A stretch of 64,000 bases of DNA from Palsa-883 sp963847615 (GTDB lineage: Bacteria > Pseudomonadota > Alphaproteobacteria > Acetobacterales > Acetobacteraceae): NCBI GenBank assembly GCA_963847615.1, contig CAWKAN010000014.1:198830-262829 (forward strand), given 5' to 3'. Positions 18,639-26,886 of this stretch are shown here, in pieces (within the stretch, counting starts at the first letter, position 1; every line of letters starts with the position of its first letter). A program made the position numbers and the translations under genes. A model generated the notes under the pieces. That model was not told the DNA's origin and did not search any database. It saw only the letters and a list, made by a program, of their open reading frames with translations.

Positions 18639-19685
18639 ATGTCCAGGATCACCCGGCGCCATTTCATCGCTGCCTCCACCGTCGCGCTCGGCGCCCGAGG
18701 CGCGGCGGCGGACGAGTTGCCGCCGAACGAACGCGCGCTGTACGACGCGGCCAAGCGCGAAGGCGAGGTCACCTGGTACTCGGCGCAGATCCAGGCCGAA
18801 CCCGGGGAGGCGGCGGGACGCGCCTTCACCGCGCGCTATCCGGGCATCAAGGTCAACGTCGTCCGCTCCACCTCCCAGGTGGCCTACCAGCGGCTGTCGC
18901 AGGACCTGCAGGCCGGCGCGGCGCAGTGCGACGTGTTCAGCTCCACCGATTACGGCCACTACCTGTACCTGAAGCAGACCGGCAAGCTGATGCCGTTCCG
19001 CCCGAACAACGCCGATGGGCTGCTGCCGGCGCTGCGCGACCAGGACAAGGACAATTGCTGGCAGATCTGCTCGCTCGGGCTGTACCTGCTGGCCTACAAC
19101 ACCAGGAAGGTCGCCGCCGCCGACGCGCCGAAAAGCTGGCAGGACGTGCTGGAACCGAAATGGAAAGACCAGCTCGCCATCGGCCACCCCGGCTACAGCG
19201 GCGCGATCGGCATCATGGCCCTGATCATGCGCCGTATGTACGGCTGGGACTACTTCAAGACACTGGAGAAGAACAAGCCGCAGATCGGCCGCTCGTCCGA
19301 TGACCCGGTGACGCTGATGAACGCCGGGGAGCGCAATGTCGGCATCGGCGTGTCGATCAGCCAGCCGCTGCTGTCGATCTCCCGCGGCAATCCGCTCGCC
19401 ATCGTCTATCCGGCCGAGGGCACCGTCGCGGTGTCCGGGCCCAGCGCGATCATCAAGAACGCGCCGCACCCGAACGCGGCCAAGCTGTTCATGGAGTTCG
19501 CCACCGGCCCCGAGTTCGCCGCGGTGATGCGCAAATACTTCATCATGCCGGTGCGCCCGGAGGTGCCGCCGCCGCCGGGCGCGCTGGCGCTGGACAAGGT
19601 GAAGCTGCTCACCGCCACGCCGCAGGAGATCGAGCAGGGCGTGCCGGAGGTGAAGGAGCTGTGGCGCGACACGTTTGGGGTCTGA
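18639..19685 (+). CDS. ABC transporter substrate-binding protein (Fe3+/small-molecule type)
   Basis: The N-terminus MSRITRRHFIAASTVALGAR is a Tat-like signal with a twin arginine. The mature part resembles ferric-iron or spermidine/putrescine binding proteins (GEVTWYSAQIQAEPGEAAGR; DVFSSTDYGHYLYL; EPKWKDQLAIGHP). At 348 residues it fits family SBP_bac_6/FbpA. Ligand cannot be assigned. The fused permease gene follows after 21 bases, and a GGGAGAAA ribosome-binding site precedes the ATG. Confidence 0.85.
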   Translation: MSRITRRHFIAASTVALGARGAAADELPPNERALYDAAKREGEVTWYSAQIQAEPGEAAGRAFTARYPGIKVNVVRSTSQVAYQRLSQDLQAGAAQCDVFSSTDYGHYLYLKQTGKLMPFRPNNADGLLPALRDQDKDNCWQICSLGLYLLAYNTRKVAAADAPKSWQDVLEPKWKDQLAIGHPGYSGAIGIMALIMRRMYGWDYFKTLEKNKPQIGRSSDDPVTLMNAGERNVGIGVSISQPLLSISRGNPLAIVYPAEGTVAVSGPSAIIKNAPHPNAAKLFMEFATGPEFAAVMRKYFIMPVRPEVPPPPGALALDKVKLLTATPQEIEQGVPEVKELWRDTFGV

Positions 19686-19706
19686 GCCGGCGGGCACGGC
19701 GAACAG

Positions 19707-21389
19707 ATGCGCCGCCGGTTCGACCTGACCCTGCTGGTCTGGCTGCTGCTGGCCGGCGTGCTGGTGGTGCTGGTGGCGTTGCCGATCGGGAAGCTGCTGC
19801 TGGTCAGCTTCCAGGCCCGCGGCGGCGGCGGCTTCACCCTGGCCAATTACCTCGCCGCCTATGGCCGCGCGCGCTATGTCGAGGCGCTGACCAACTCGCT
19901 GGAACTGGCCGGCGCCGTCGCGGGCTATTCGCTGCTGCTCGCCCTGCCGCTGGCCTGGGCGGTGTCGCGCACCGACATGCCGGGCAAGTGGCTGGTCTGG
20001 CTCACCGTGCTCGGCGCGTTCATTCTGCCGCCGTATCTTGCCGCGGTCGGCTGGATCCTGCTGGCCGGACCGAATGCCGGGTTCCTCAACGTCCTCTGGC
20101 GCTGGCTGACCGGGCTGCGCAGCCCGCTGGTGAATGTCTACACCTTCAACGGCCTGGCGCTGGTGATCGCGTTGCAGTCGTTCCCGTTGGTGTTCATCTT
20201 CGTCAAGGCGGCGCTCGATCTGATTTCTTCCGAAATGGAGGACGCGGCGAACATCCTGGGGGCCGGCACCTGGACGGCGATGCGCAAGGTGACGCTGCCG
20301 CTGGCCTGGCCGTCGATCGTCGGCAGCGCGATCCTGGTGTTCCTGGAGGCGGTGGCGCTGTTCGGCCCGCCGGCGATCATCGGCATCCCCGCGCGCATCA
20401 ATGTCGCGGCGACGCAGCTCTGGCAGTTCTTTGAATTCCCGGTGCGCGTGGAGGTGGCGGCGGCGTTCTCCATGCCGCTGCTGCTGATCACGCTGGCGCT
20501 GATCACCTTGCAGCGGCGCATGCAGGGCCGCCGCGGCTACGTTTCGCAAACCGGCAAGGGCGGCGCACGGCGCCCGATCGAACTCGGCGCCTGGCGGTGG
20601 GTGCTGTTCGGCTACTGCGCCCTGGTCGGCGTGATCGCGGTGGCCATGCCGATGGTGGTGCTGCTGGAGGCGTCCTTCGCCAAGGCCTGGGGCAACGGCC
20701 TGAGCCTCGGCAACTTCACTCTCGCCAACTACGTGTTCCTGATCTTCCAGCACGAATCCGCGATGAATTCGATCTGGCACACCCTGTGGTATTCGGCCGC
20801 CGCGGCGAGCCTCGCGGTGCTGATCGCGCTGCTGGTGGCCTATGGCGCGCATCGCCGCCTGGTGGGGTTCGCCGGCGCGCTGGGCTACCTGGCGATGGCG
20901 CCGTTCGTCATCCCGGGCATCATCATGGCGATCGGCTTCTACGCGGTGTTCGCCGCGCCGCCGTTGTCGCTGTACGGCACGGCGACGATCCTGATCCTGG
21001 CCTTCACCGCGCGGTTTCTGCCGATCGCCTACACCAGCGCCAACGCGGCGATGGGATCGTTGCACCCGGAGATGGAGGAGGCCGCGCGCATCCTGGGCTG
21101 CGGGCGGCTGACGACGATCCGGCGCATCACCGCGCCGCTGCTGGGGCGGTCGCTGCTCGGCGGCTGGCTGATTGTGTTTATCGTTGCGACACGGGAATTG
21201 TCGGCGGCGATCTTCCTGGTGGGGCCGAACACGCGGACGATGGCGGTGCTGCTGTACGACCTGAGCGAGGCCGGCAACTTCGAGGTGCTGGCCGCGCTGG
21301 GCGGCATCCTGCTGGTGATCACCTTCGTGCTGGTCGGCATCGGCATGCGCCTTGCCGGGCGTGATTTCATGCTGCGCACCGGCACCTGA
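19707..21389 (+). CDS. ABC transporter permease with two fused membrane domains
   Basis: The 560 residues contain about twelve hydrophobic helices in two halves. Each half carries an EAA loop (EDAANILGAGTWTAMRKVTL around residue 180 and EEAARILGCGRLTTIRRITA around residue 460). This is the FbpB/ThiP-like arrangement for importing iron or thiamine. It works with the binding protein just upstream. No ATP-binding subunit is encoded in the following sequence; palindrome P2 begins at its stop codon. Confidence 0.88.
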   Translation: MRRRFDLTLLVWLLLAGVLVVLVALPIGKLLLVSFQARGGGGFTLANYLAAYGRARYVEALTNSLELAGAVAGYSLLLALPLAWAVSRTDMPGKWLVWLTVLGAFILPPYLAAVGWILLAGPNAGFLNVLWRWLTGLRSPLVNVYTFNGLALVIALQSFPLVFIFVKAALDLISSEMEDAANILGAGTWTAMRKVTLPLAWPSIVGSAILVFLEAVALFGPPAIIGIPARINVAATQLWQFFEFPVRVEVAAAFSMPLLLITLALITLQRRMQGRRGYVSQTGKGGARRPIELGAWRWVLFGYCALVGVIAVAMPMVVLLEASFAKAWGNGLSLGNFTLANYVFLIFQHESAMNSIWHTLWYSAAAASLAVLIALLVAYGAHRRLVGFAGALGYLAMAPFVIPGIIMAIGFYAVFAAPPLSLYGTATILILAFTARFLPIAYTSANAAMGSLHPEMEEAARILGCGRLTTIRRITAPLLGRSLLGGWLIVFIVATRELSAAIFLVGPNTRTMAVLLYDLSEAGNFEVLAALGGILLVITFVLVGIGMRLAGRDFMLRTGT

Positions 21390-21675
21390 AGGAAGGTCGG
21401 GGCTCCGCCCCGAACCCCGCCAGGGGGCTTTGCCCCCTGGACCCCCACCAGAGGCGGAGCCTCTGGACTCCATCCATGGGAGTGGGCGATGGGGAGGGGG
21501 CGTGTGGGCGAGGCGAAGGTGCCGTCCGGCGCGCCGGACGGCACCTTCGCCTCGCCCACACGCCCCCTCCCCATCGCCCACTCCCAGTGGGGGGTTCCAA
21601 GGGCTCGCCCTTGGCGGGGTTCCAAGGGGCAGCGCCCCTTGGCGGGGTCCGGGGCGGAGCCCCGGCTTTCTTGTT
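21389..21675. repeat. Large palindrome P, copy 2
   Basis: Arms at 21477-21531 and 21532-21586 form a perfect 110-bp palindrome with no loop, centred on CCGGCG|CGCCGG. Flanking hairpins GGGGCTCCGCCCC and GGGGGCTTTGCCCCC lie on the left and GGGGCGGAGCCCC on the right. It begins at the stop codon of the ABC permease and may terminate that operon. Same orientation as copies 1 and 3. Confidence 0.88.
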
Positions 21676-21799
21676 TCGTGCACCGCAGCTTCAATTGACT
21701 CCCATTATCGGCTAACCTACCTGCCGTAGCAGCGGGGCGCGGGCGCAGGGGTCCGACCGCTCCGCCGTTTGCGTTTCATTCCAGCCGAAAGGGCAAGCC

Positions 21800-22219
21800 A
21801 TGGCATCGCTCAAGGGTAGCAAGACCGAGGACAATCTGAAGGCCGCCTTCTCCGGCGAGTCGCAGGCCAACCGTCGCTATCTGTATTTCGCCCAGAAGGC
21901 CGACGTGGAGGGCTACAACGACGTCGCCGCGGTGTTCCGCTCCACCGCCGAGGGCGAGACCGGGCACGCGCACGGCCATCTGGAATATCTTGAGGCGGTG
22001 GGCGATCCGGCCACCGGCCTGCCGATCGGCAAGACCGGCGACAACCTGAAGGCCGCGGTCGCCGGCGAGACGCACGAGTACACCGACATGTACCCGGGCA
22101 TGGCCCGCACCGCGCGCGAGGAAGGCTTCGACGAGATCGCCGACTGGTTCGAGACGCTGGCCAAGGCCGAGCGCTCGCACGCCGGGCGGTTCCAGAAGGC
22201 CTACAACGAGCTGGGCTGA
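21800..22219 (+). CDS. Rubrerythrin-like diiron protein (no rubredoxin domain)
   Basis: At 139 residues this is only the ferritin-like four-helix part of rubrerythrin. Diiron ligands fit FSGESQANRRYL (Glu), AEGETGHAHGHLEYL (ExxH), AGETHEYTDMY and KAERSHAGRF (ExxH). Such proteins reduce peroxide in the cytoplasm. The rubredoxin-like FeS4 C-terminus is lacking, so an outside electron donor is needed. The Fe-S oxidoreductase gene 100 bases downstream is the natural candidate. The start ATG follows AAAGGGCAAGCC. Confidence 0.92.
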   Translation: MASLKGSKTEDNLKAAFSGESQANRRYLYFAQKADVEGYNDVAAVFRSTAEGETGHAHGHLEYLEAVGDPATGLPIGKTGDNLKAAVAGETHEYTDMYPGMARTAREEGFDEIADWFETLAKAERSHAGRFQKAYNELG

Positions 22220-22325
22220 TCGCGCGGCGTGAGGTCCCGCCGCTCCCGCGGTGCGGGAGGGGTGGGACGCGCGCGCTACTGTTTCGATGACGATATGACG
22301 ATTTGCTGACAAGGATTGCGGGCGG

Positions 22326-23696
22326 ATGAGGGAAGGCAGCCTGGAGGCGCCGACGCGCCATCCGATCGCCTGGCAGGACCCGGATTTCTACGACGCGGCG
22401 AAGCTGGACGCCGAACTGCGCCGGGTGTTCGACGTCTGTCACACCTGCCGGCGCTGCTTCAACCTGTGCGATTCGTTTCCCCGCCTGTTCGACCTGATCG
22501 ACGAGTCGAAGACCGGCGAGCTGGATGCGGTGGCCAGCGCCGATCTGAAGCCGGTGGTGGACGCCTGCACGCTCTGCGACATGTGCTTCATGACGAAGTG
22601 CCCATACGTGCCGCCGCATGAATTCGACCTCGACTTTCCGCATCTGATGCTGCGCTACCGCGCGGTGGAGGCGAAGGCGGGGAAGCTGCCGCTCGCCGAT
22701 CGCCAGCTGGCGGCGACGGATCGCAACGGCAGGCTGGCCGGGACGCTGGCGCCGATCGCGAATTGGGCCGGCCGGCGCGGCAATGCGCTGACCCGGCCGA
22801 TCCTGCAGCGGCACGCCGGCCTGCATTACGACGCGGAGCTGCCGAAGTTCCATGCGCACAGCTTGGTCGGACAGGCGAAGGCGGCGCCGGAGGTCAACGC
22901 CGCGGCGCCGGCGTTCGGGCGCAAGGCGGTGCTGTACGCGACCTGCTTCGTGAACTACAACGATCCCGGCGTCGGGCTGGCGGCGCGCGCGGTGCTGGCG
23001 AAGAACGGCGTGGCGACCGAGGTGGTGCATCCGCACTGCTGCGGCATGCCGCTGCTGGAGCAGGGCCGCATCGGCGAAGTCGCCGAGTCTGCCAAGGTGG
23101 TTGCCGCGGCGCTGCAGCCGTGGATCGACCAGGGCTACGACATCATCGCGCTGGTGCCGTCCTGCGCGCTGATGCTGAAATTCGAATGGCCGCTGATCCT
23201 GCCCGATGACGCGTTGGTGAAGGCGCTGTCCGCCGCCACCTTCGATGTCAGCGAATACATCGTCGATATTGCGCGCAAGGAGGGCATGGCGCCCGGGATG
23301 CAGTCGGTGCCGGGCGGCGTGACGGTGCACATGGCCTGCCACGCGCGGGCGCAGAACATGGGCCAGAAGGCCGCCGAGATGCTGCGCCTGATCCCCGAGG
23401 CGGATGTGCAGGTGATCGAGCGTTGCTCCGGCCATGGCGGGTCGTGGGGGTTCAAGGCGGAGCATTTCGAGACCGCGCTGAAGGTCGGGCGTCCGGTTGC
23501 GCGCCAGGCGAAGGAGGGCGGCAAGGCGTTCGTCACCTCGGAGTGCCCATTGGCCGGGGTGCACATCGCCCAGGGGATCGAGAAGCTGGGCGGGGAAACA
23601 GCGGGCGGCGAAAAGCCTGGCACGGAAGCGGGGAAACCCCATCTGATCGGGCATCCGGTGCAGCTTCTGGCGCGTGCCTATGGGCTGACCGGCTGA
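22326..23696 (+). CDS. GlpC/HdrD-like Fe-S oxidoreductase
   Basis: The N-terminal third has two cysteine clusters for [4Fe-4S] centres (VCHTCRRCFNLCDSFP and ACTLCDMCFMTKCPYVPP). The C-terminal part has two cysteine-rich CCG-type domains (HPHCCGMPLLEQG; ACHARAQNMG with RCSGHGGSW). At 456 residues it resembles GlpC and heterodisulfide reductase subunits. In this conserved neighbourhood (rubrerythrin, this gene, DUF3501) it probably feeds electrons to the peroxidase. That role is inference from co-location. Confidence 0.85.
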   Translation: MREGSLEAPTRHPIAWQDPDFYDAAKLDAELRRVFDVCHTCRRCFNLCDSFPRLFDLIDESKTGELDAVASADLKPVVDACTLCDMCFMTKCPYVPPHEFDLDFPHLMLRYRAVEAKAGKLPLADRQLAATDRNGRLAGTLAPIANWAGRRGNALTRPILQRHAGLHYDAELPKFHAHSLVGQAKAAPEVNAAAPAFGRKAVLYATCFVNYNDPGVGLAARAVLAKNGVATEVVHPHCCGMPLLEQGRIGEVAESAKVVAAALQPWIDQGYDIIALVPSCALMLKFEWPLILPDDALVKALSAATFDVSEYIVDIARKEGMAPGMQSVPGGVTVHMACHARAQNMGQKAAEMLRLIPEADVQVIERCSGHGGSWGFKAEHFETALKVGRPVARQAKEGGKAFVTSECPLAGVHIAQGIEKLGGETAGGEKPGTEAGKPHLIGHPVQLLARAYGLTG

Positions 23697-23807
23697 GGGT
23701 TTGTGGCAGGCGGTTTGCTGGTGGGTATTTTGCCGATAGGCGGGTTGCTGGTGGGCGCTTTGTCAGGGGCGTCTCAAGTGAGCGCGCGGGTGTCGCGCGG
23801 TGGCGTC

Positions 23808-23920
23808 GCGCGGTCGCGCGCTAACTTGTGGTCGCGCGGTCGCGCGCTAATTTGTGGTCGCGCGGGCGTGCGCTAATTCCTGGCCGCGCGGTCGCGCTAA
23901 CTTCTGGCCGCGTGGGTCAC
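23808..23920. repeat. 26-bp imperfect tandem repeat, about four copies
   Basis: Four near-copies of GCGCGGTCGCGCGCTAACTT plus GTGGTC lie between the Fe-S oxidoreductase and the DUF3501 gene. Later copies are degenerate. The units are rich in GCGCGNNCGCGC mini-palindromes. No frame runs through consistently. Confidence 0.7.
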
Positions 23921-23974
23921 GCGCCGTGCCGTTGCTGCCTTGCGCGCTTGCGCGCCGACGAAAGGACCGTTCCG

Positions 23975-24565
23975 ATGACGAACAAGCACGAGATCCTGGA
24001 AGCCGACATCCTGCCGCCGGCCGAGTATGCGCGCGCGCGGGCCGAGTGGCGGCGCAAGATCGCCGCGATCAAGCGCAACCGCCGCGTCGAGGTCGGCCCG
24101 TACGTGACGTTCTACTTCGAGAACTACGAGACCATGTGGCTGCAGATCCACGAGATGGTGTTCATCGAGAAGGGCGGCGCGGCGCAGGTGCCGGGCGAAC
24201 TGGAGGCCTATAACCCGCTGGTGCCGAAGGGCAACGAGCTTGTTGCCACCTTCATGATCGAGATCGACGATCCGGAGCGCCGGCGCCGCGTGCTCGGCGG
24301 GTTGGGCGGGGTCGAGGAGACGGCGTTCTTCCGGATCGGCGACGAGACGGTGCGCGCGCTGGCGGAGGCGGACGTGGACCGCACCACCGCCGAGGGCAAG
24401 GCGTCGTCGGTGCAGTTCGTGCACTTTCCGTTCAGCCAGGCGCAGATCGCGGCGTTCCGCGCGCCCGCTGCGCAGGTGGTGCTGGGGCTGGAACACCCGA
24501 ACTACGGCCACATGGCGGTGTTGCCGGAGCAGGTGCGGGCGGAGCTGGCGCGCGACTTCGACTGA
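23975..24565 (+). CDS. DUF3501 family protein
   Basis: The protein has 196 residues, begins MTNKHEILEADILPPAEYAR and contains the conserved VTFYFENYETMWLQIHEMVF stretch of DUF3501. There are no membrane segments or cysteines. In Rhodospirillales it usually follows rubrerythrin and a GlpC-like protein, so it likely acts in the same peroxide-reducing unit. The ATG at 23975 is preceded by AAAGGA at 23961. A 280-base gap with tandem repeats separates it from the preceding gene. Confidence 0.8.
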   Translation: MTNKHEILEADILPPAEYARARAEWRRKIAAIKRNRRVEVGPYVTFYFENYETMWLQIHEMVFIEKGGAAQVPGELEAYNPLVPKGNELVATFMIEIDDPERRRRVLGGLGGVEETAFFRIGDETVRALAEADVDRTTAEGKASSVQFVHFPFSQAQIAAFRAPAAQVVLGLEHPNYGHMAVLPEQVRAELARDFD

Positions 24566-25125
24566 CCGGGCGTGGGGCGAGACCCCGATCATTTGCAATG
24601 ACGCGCGATCCTGGCGCGTCGAAGCCGGGTGCTGGGTTTGGCAAGGCATGGACGCGGGCGCCGAGGGTGCCGCCTGGGTCACCGCGACCGCTCGATTGAC
24701 CTGGATCAATGCAATTTGCCTGCGGGCGTGTTGGTTTTTTACAAGTAGCGACGGACTGCCGGGCGACCGGCGAGCGCTTGGTGACTGGCCGGCGATCGAA
24801 ATGCCAAAGGAGAGAATGACACCGGCGCGGAGGACGATGTTCATGCAGCTGCGGAACGAGCCCGGGTAGCTGGCAGCAGACGACGTCCGGTGGGCTGGTG
24901 GTGACCGGGACCGCTTGCGTGCTGTGTGGTACTTTATTGCAACCAAATGCCGGGCTCCCGGCGACCTGAGGCCGTGGTGCTGACCAGGGCGCTGATCAGG
25001 GTGCTGATCAGGTTGATGCAGCCGAGGCGCCGCGGCCAGGCTTGGCAGGCACCGCGCCGGCCGCGCCGCGCAAGGCTGCGCCGGCAGTCACACCGCCTGC
25101 GTCGGAACATCAAGGGGTTGCCATC
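24566..25125. other. Gene-poor region with an FNR-type site
   Basis: Besides the FNR-like box at 24696-24709, a tiny frame at 24816-24869 (17 residues, MTPARRTMFMQLRNEPG) has an unusually strong AAAGGAGAG ribosome-binding site. A triple GCTGATCAGGG-like direct repeat lies near 24978-25015. No longer gene is convincing. Confidence 0.4.
24696..24709. promoter_or_regulatory. FNR/FixK-type box
   Basis: TTGACCTGGATCAA matches TTGAT-N4-ATCAA in nine of ten informative positions. It lies about 107 bases before the 17-residue frame at 24816 and about 420 bases before the gene at 25126. It suggests an oxygen-regulated transcript starting near 24750. Confidence 0.55.
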
Positions 25126-25635
25126 ATGCGGGAAGAAACCGAGCGGCAGTTTAAGCGGTTGCTGGAACAGCACGATCGCGAGTTCCTCAAGCGCGCCGGC
25201 CCCGCCGCCGAGCACGCGCTTCGCCTGCAGGAGTTCGACCGGCGGTTTCACGAACGCGTCCAGGATGTCGTCGAACCGGTCATGGCGAAGGCCCGTGCCT
25301 TGCTGCACGACCATGGTGTGCAGTCCAAAATCGTCGCCACCCAGCGCCACGCCGCGGCCGACGGCAAGATCACGCCGTCCAGCATCGCGTTCCAGTTCGA
25401 CGTGCTGACCGATGCGGAGAGCCATGGGTTTCCCATCACCACCCCGACGCTGAGCTTCATCGCCGACCCGGCGAGGAACGCCGTGCTGGTCTACGAGGAC
25501 ACGCTGCTGCCGTTCTTCGGCGGCCAGGTCGGGGTGAGCGGCCACTGCACGCTCGACGAACTGACCAGCGAGACCGTCGAGCGGCACCTGCTGGCGGTCG
25601 CCCGCAAGGTGTTGCGCGGCACCGGGGCCGCTTGA
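25126..25635 (+). CDS. Hypothetical protein, 169 residues
   Basis: I do not recognise the family. The first third is a charged helix (REETERQFKRLLEQHDREFL). The rest is mixed alpha/beta, with a clear central stretch SIAFQFDVLTDAESHGFPIT and no cysteines, signal or membrane segment. AAGGGG at 25112-25117 gives the ATG at 25126 a good ribosome-binding site. It is followed after 25 bases by a YkoF-like gene. An FNR-type box lies 420 bases upstream, so low-oxygen expression is possible. Confidence 0.6.
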   Translation: MREETERQFKRLLEQHDREFLKRAGPAAEHALRLQEFDRRFHERVQDVVEPVMAKARALLHDHGVQSKIVATQRHAAADGKITPSSIAFQFDVLTDAESHGFPITTPTLSFIADPARNAVLVYEDTLLPFFGGQVGVSGHCTLDELTSETVERHLLAVARKVLRGTGAA

Positions 25636-25660
25636 CCATCCCGCGCGGGGGGCTGTTGCC

Positions 25661-25909
25661 ATGACCGCGAGCGCGCAGATCGCCGTCTACCCGTTGCGCC
25701 AGGAGCGCCTCACCCCGGCGATCGAGGCGGTGCGGCAGGCGCTGCGCGATCACGGGCTGCAGGCCGAAATCGGGCCGATGAGCACCTATGTCGCCGGCGA
25801 GGATCAGGCCATCTTCGACGCCCTGCGCGACGCGTTCGCGCGCGCCTGCGGCCTCGGCCACGTCGTCCTGACGGTGACCGTTTCGAACGCCTGCCCGATC
25901 CCCGACTGA
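25661..25909 (+). CDS. YkoF/MTH1187-type thiamine-binding-fold protein
   Basis: The 82 residues match the ferredoxin-like YkoF/MTH1187 fold: AQIAVYPLRQERLTPAIEAV, GLQAEIGPMSTYVAGEDQAI, then a hydrophobic strand HVVLTVTVSNACP. Members bind thiamine or a pyrimidine and act as oligomers. The gene lies between an unknown gene and a methyltransferase with tight spacing, so it may be co-transcribed. The ligand is not proven here. Confidence 0.7.
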   Translation: MTASAQIAVYPLRQERLTPAIEAVRQALRDHGLQAEIGPMSTYVAGEDQAIFDALRDAFARACGLGHVVLTVTVSNACPIPD

Positions 25910-25917
25910 CCCGGCCG

Positions 25918-26679
25918 ATGCGCCGCCCGGCGGACGCCGCGCCAGCTTCCGGCCAGTTCGGCCCCGAGGTGTATGCCGACTGGCGGCGCTCCTCGCTTGG
26001 CGAGATCACCGAGGCGTTGGAGCTGCGACTGATCCTTCGCCTGGTGGGGCCGTTGCCGGGCAAGGCGGTGCTCGACGTCGGCTGCGGCGACGGCACGCTG
26101 GCGCTGGTCGCCGCACGGCACGGCGCCGCCCGGGTCGCCGGCTGCGATCCCGACCCGCGCATGATCGCCCGCGCCGCCCAGGCGGCGTGCGACACGGCGG
26201 CGCGCGACAGGGCGGCGCGCGACACGGCGGCGCGCGACAGGGCGGGCATCGACCTCGCGGTCGCCCGCTCGCAGGCCCTGCCGTACCTCGACCGCAGCTT
26301 CGATGTGGTGACCTGCATCACCGTCCTCGCCTTCGTTGCCGACGCCGCCGCGGCGGTGCGGGAAATGGCGCGCGTCCTCCGCCCCGGCGGGCGGCTGGTG
26401 ATCGGCGATCTCGGCAAATGGAGCAGCTGGGCGGTGCGCCGGCGTATCCGCGGCTGGCTCGGCGCGGCCCTCTGGCGGGGCGCCCGGTTCCGCACGGCCG
26501 GCGCGCTGGCGGCGCTGGCCCGGGGCGCGGGCCTCGCGGTGGTTGCGACCAACGGCGCGATCTTCTTCCCGCCGTGCACGGCGCTGGCCCGGCGCATGGC
26601 GCCGATCGACCCGGTGCTGGGCGAGGTCACGACGCTGGGGGCGGCTTTCGTGACGGTTCTGGCAACGAAACCGCGCTGA
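25918..26679 (+). CDS. Class I SAM-dependent methyltransferase
   Basis: Motif I is VLDVGCGDGTLALVAARHG, the acidic loop is AGCDPDPRM, and motif III is MARVLRPGGRLVIGDLGKW. This is a methyltransferase of the UbiE/COQ5-like type. At 253 residues the length is normal. An internal 18-base tandem repeat (26184-26250) encodes four copies of ARD(T/R)AA in the region between motifs I and II. The methyl acceptor cannot be told. It starts eight bases after the YkoF-like gene. Confidence 0.85.
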   Translation: MRRPADAAPASGQFGPEVYADWRRSSLGEITEALELRLILRLVGPLPGKAVLDVGCGDGTLALVAARHGAARVAGCDPDPRMIARAAQAACDTAARDRAARDTAARDRAGIDLAVARSQALPYLDRSFDVVTCITVLAFVADAAAAVREMARVLRPGGRLVIGDLGKWSSWAVRRRIRGWLGAALWRGARFRTAGALAALARGAGLAVVATNGAIFFPPCTALARRMAPIDPVLGEVTTLGAAFVTVLATKPR

Positions 26680-26886
26680 CCCTGTTCCCCCCCGCTCGCT
26701 TGCGCTGACCCGGTGCGTGCCGCGATTGGCCGGCAGGGGCAAATCCGAACGGCGCGGCCCGGTCCTGCCTATGCCAGGCGGCTGATCCCGGGGCCGTCTC
26801 GCCGGGCGGGCGAGCCCGCTCACCGCGCCGACTTGAGCCGGCGGCCGGTGCCGCGCACACTCCCCGCGCACAAGGGGGAAATCGCC

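Noticed and set aside
18558..21683. A 1,041-residue minus-strand frame opposite the ABC transporter genes
   Set aside because: Its composition (His/Arg/Gln/Asp repeats) is that of an antisense frame; the plus strand encodes recognisable binding protein and permease.
23808..23920. CRISPR array
   Set aside because: The 26-base units are contiguous and imperfect, without spacers, and no cas genes are present.
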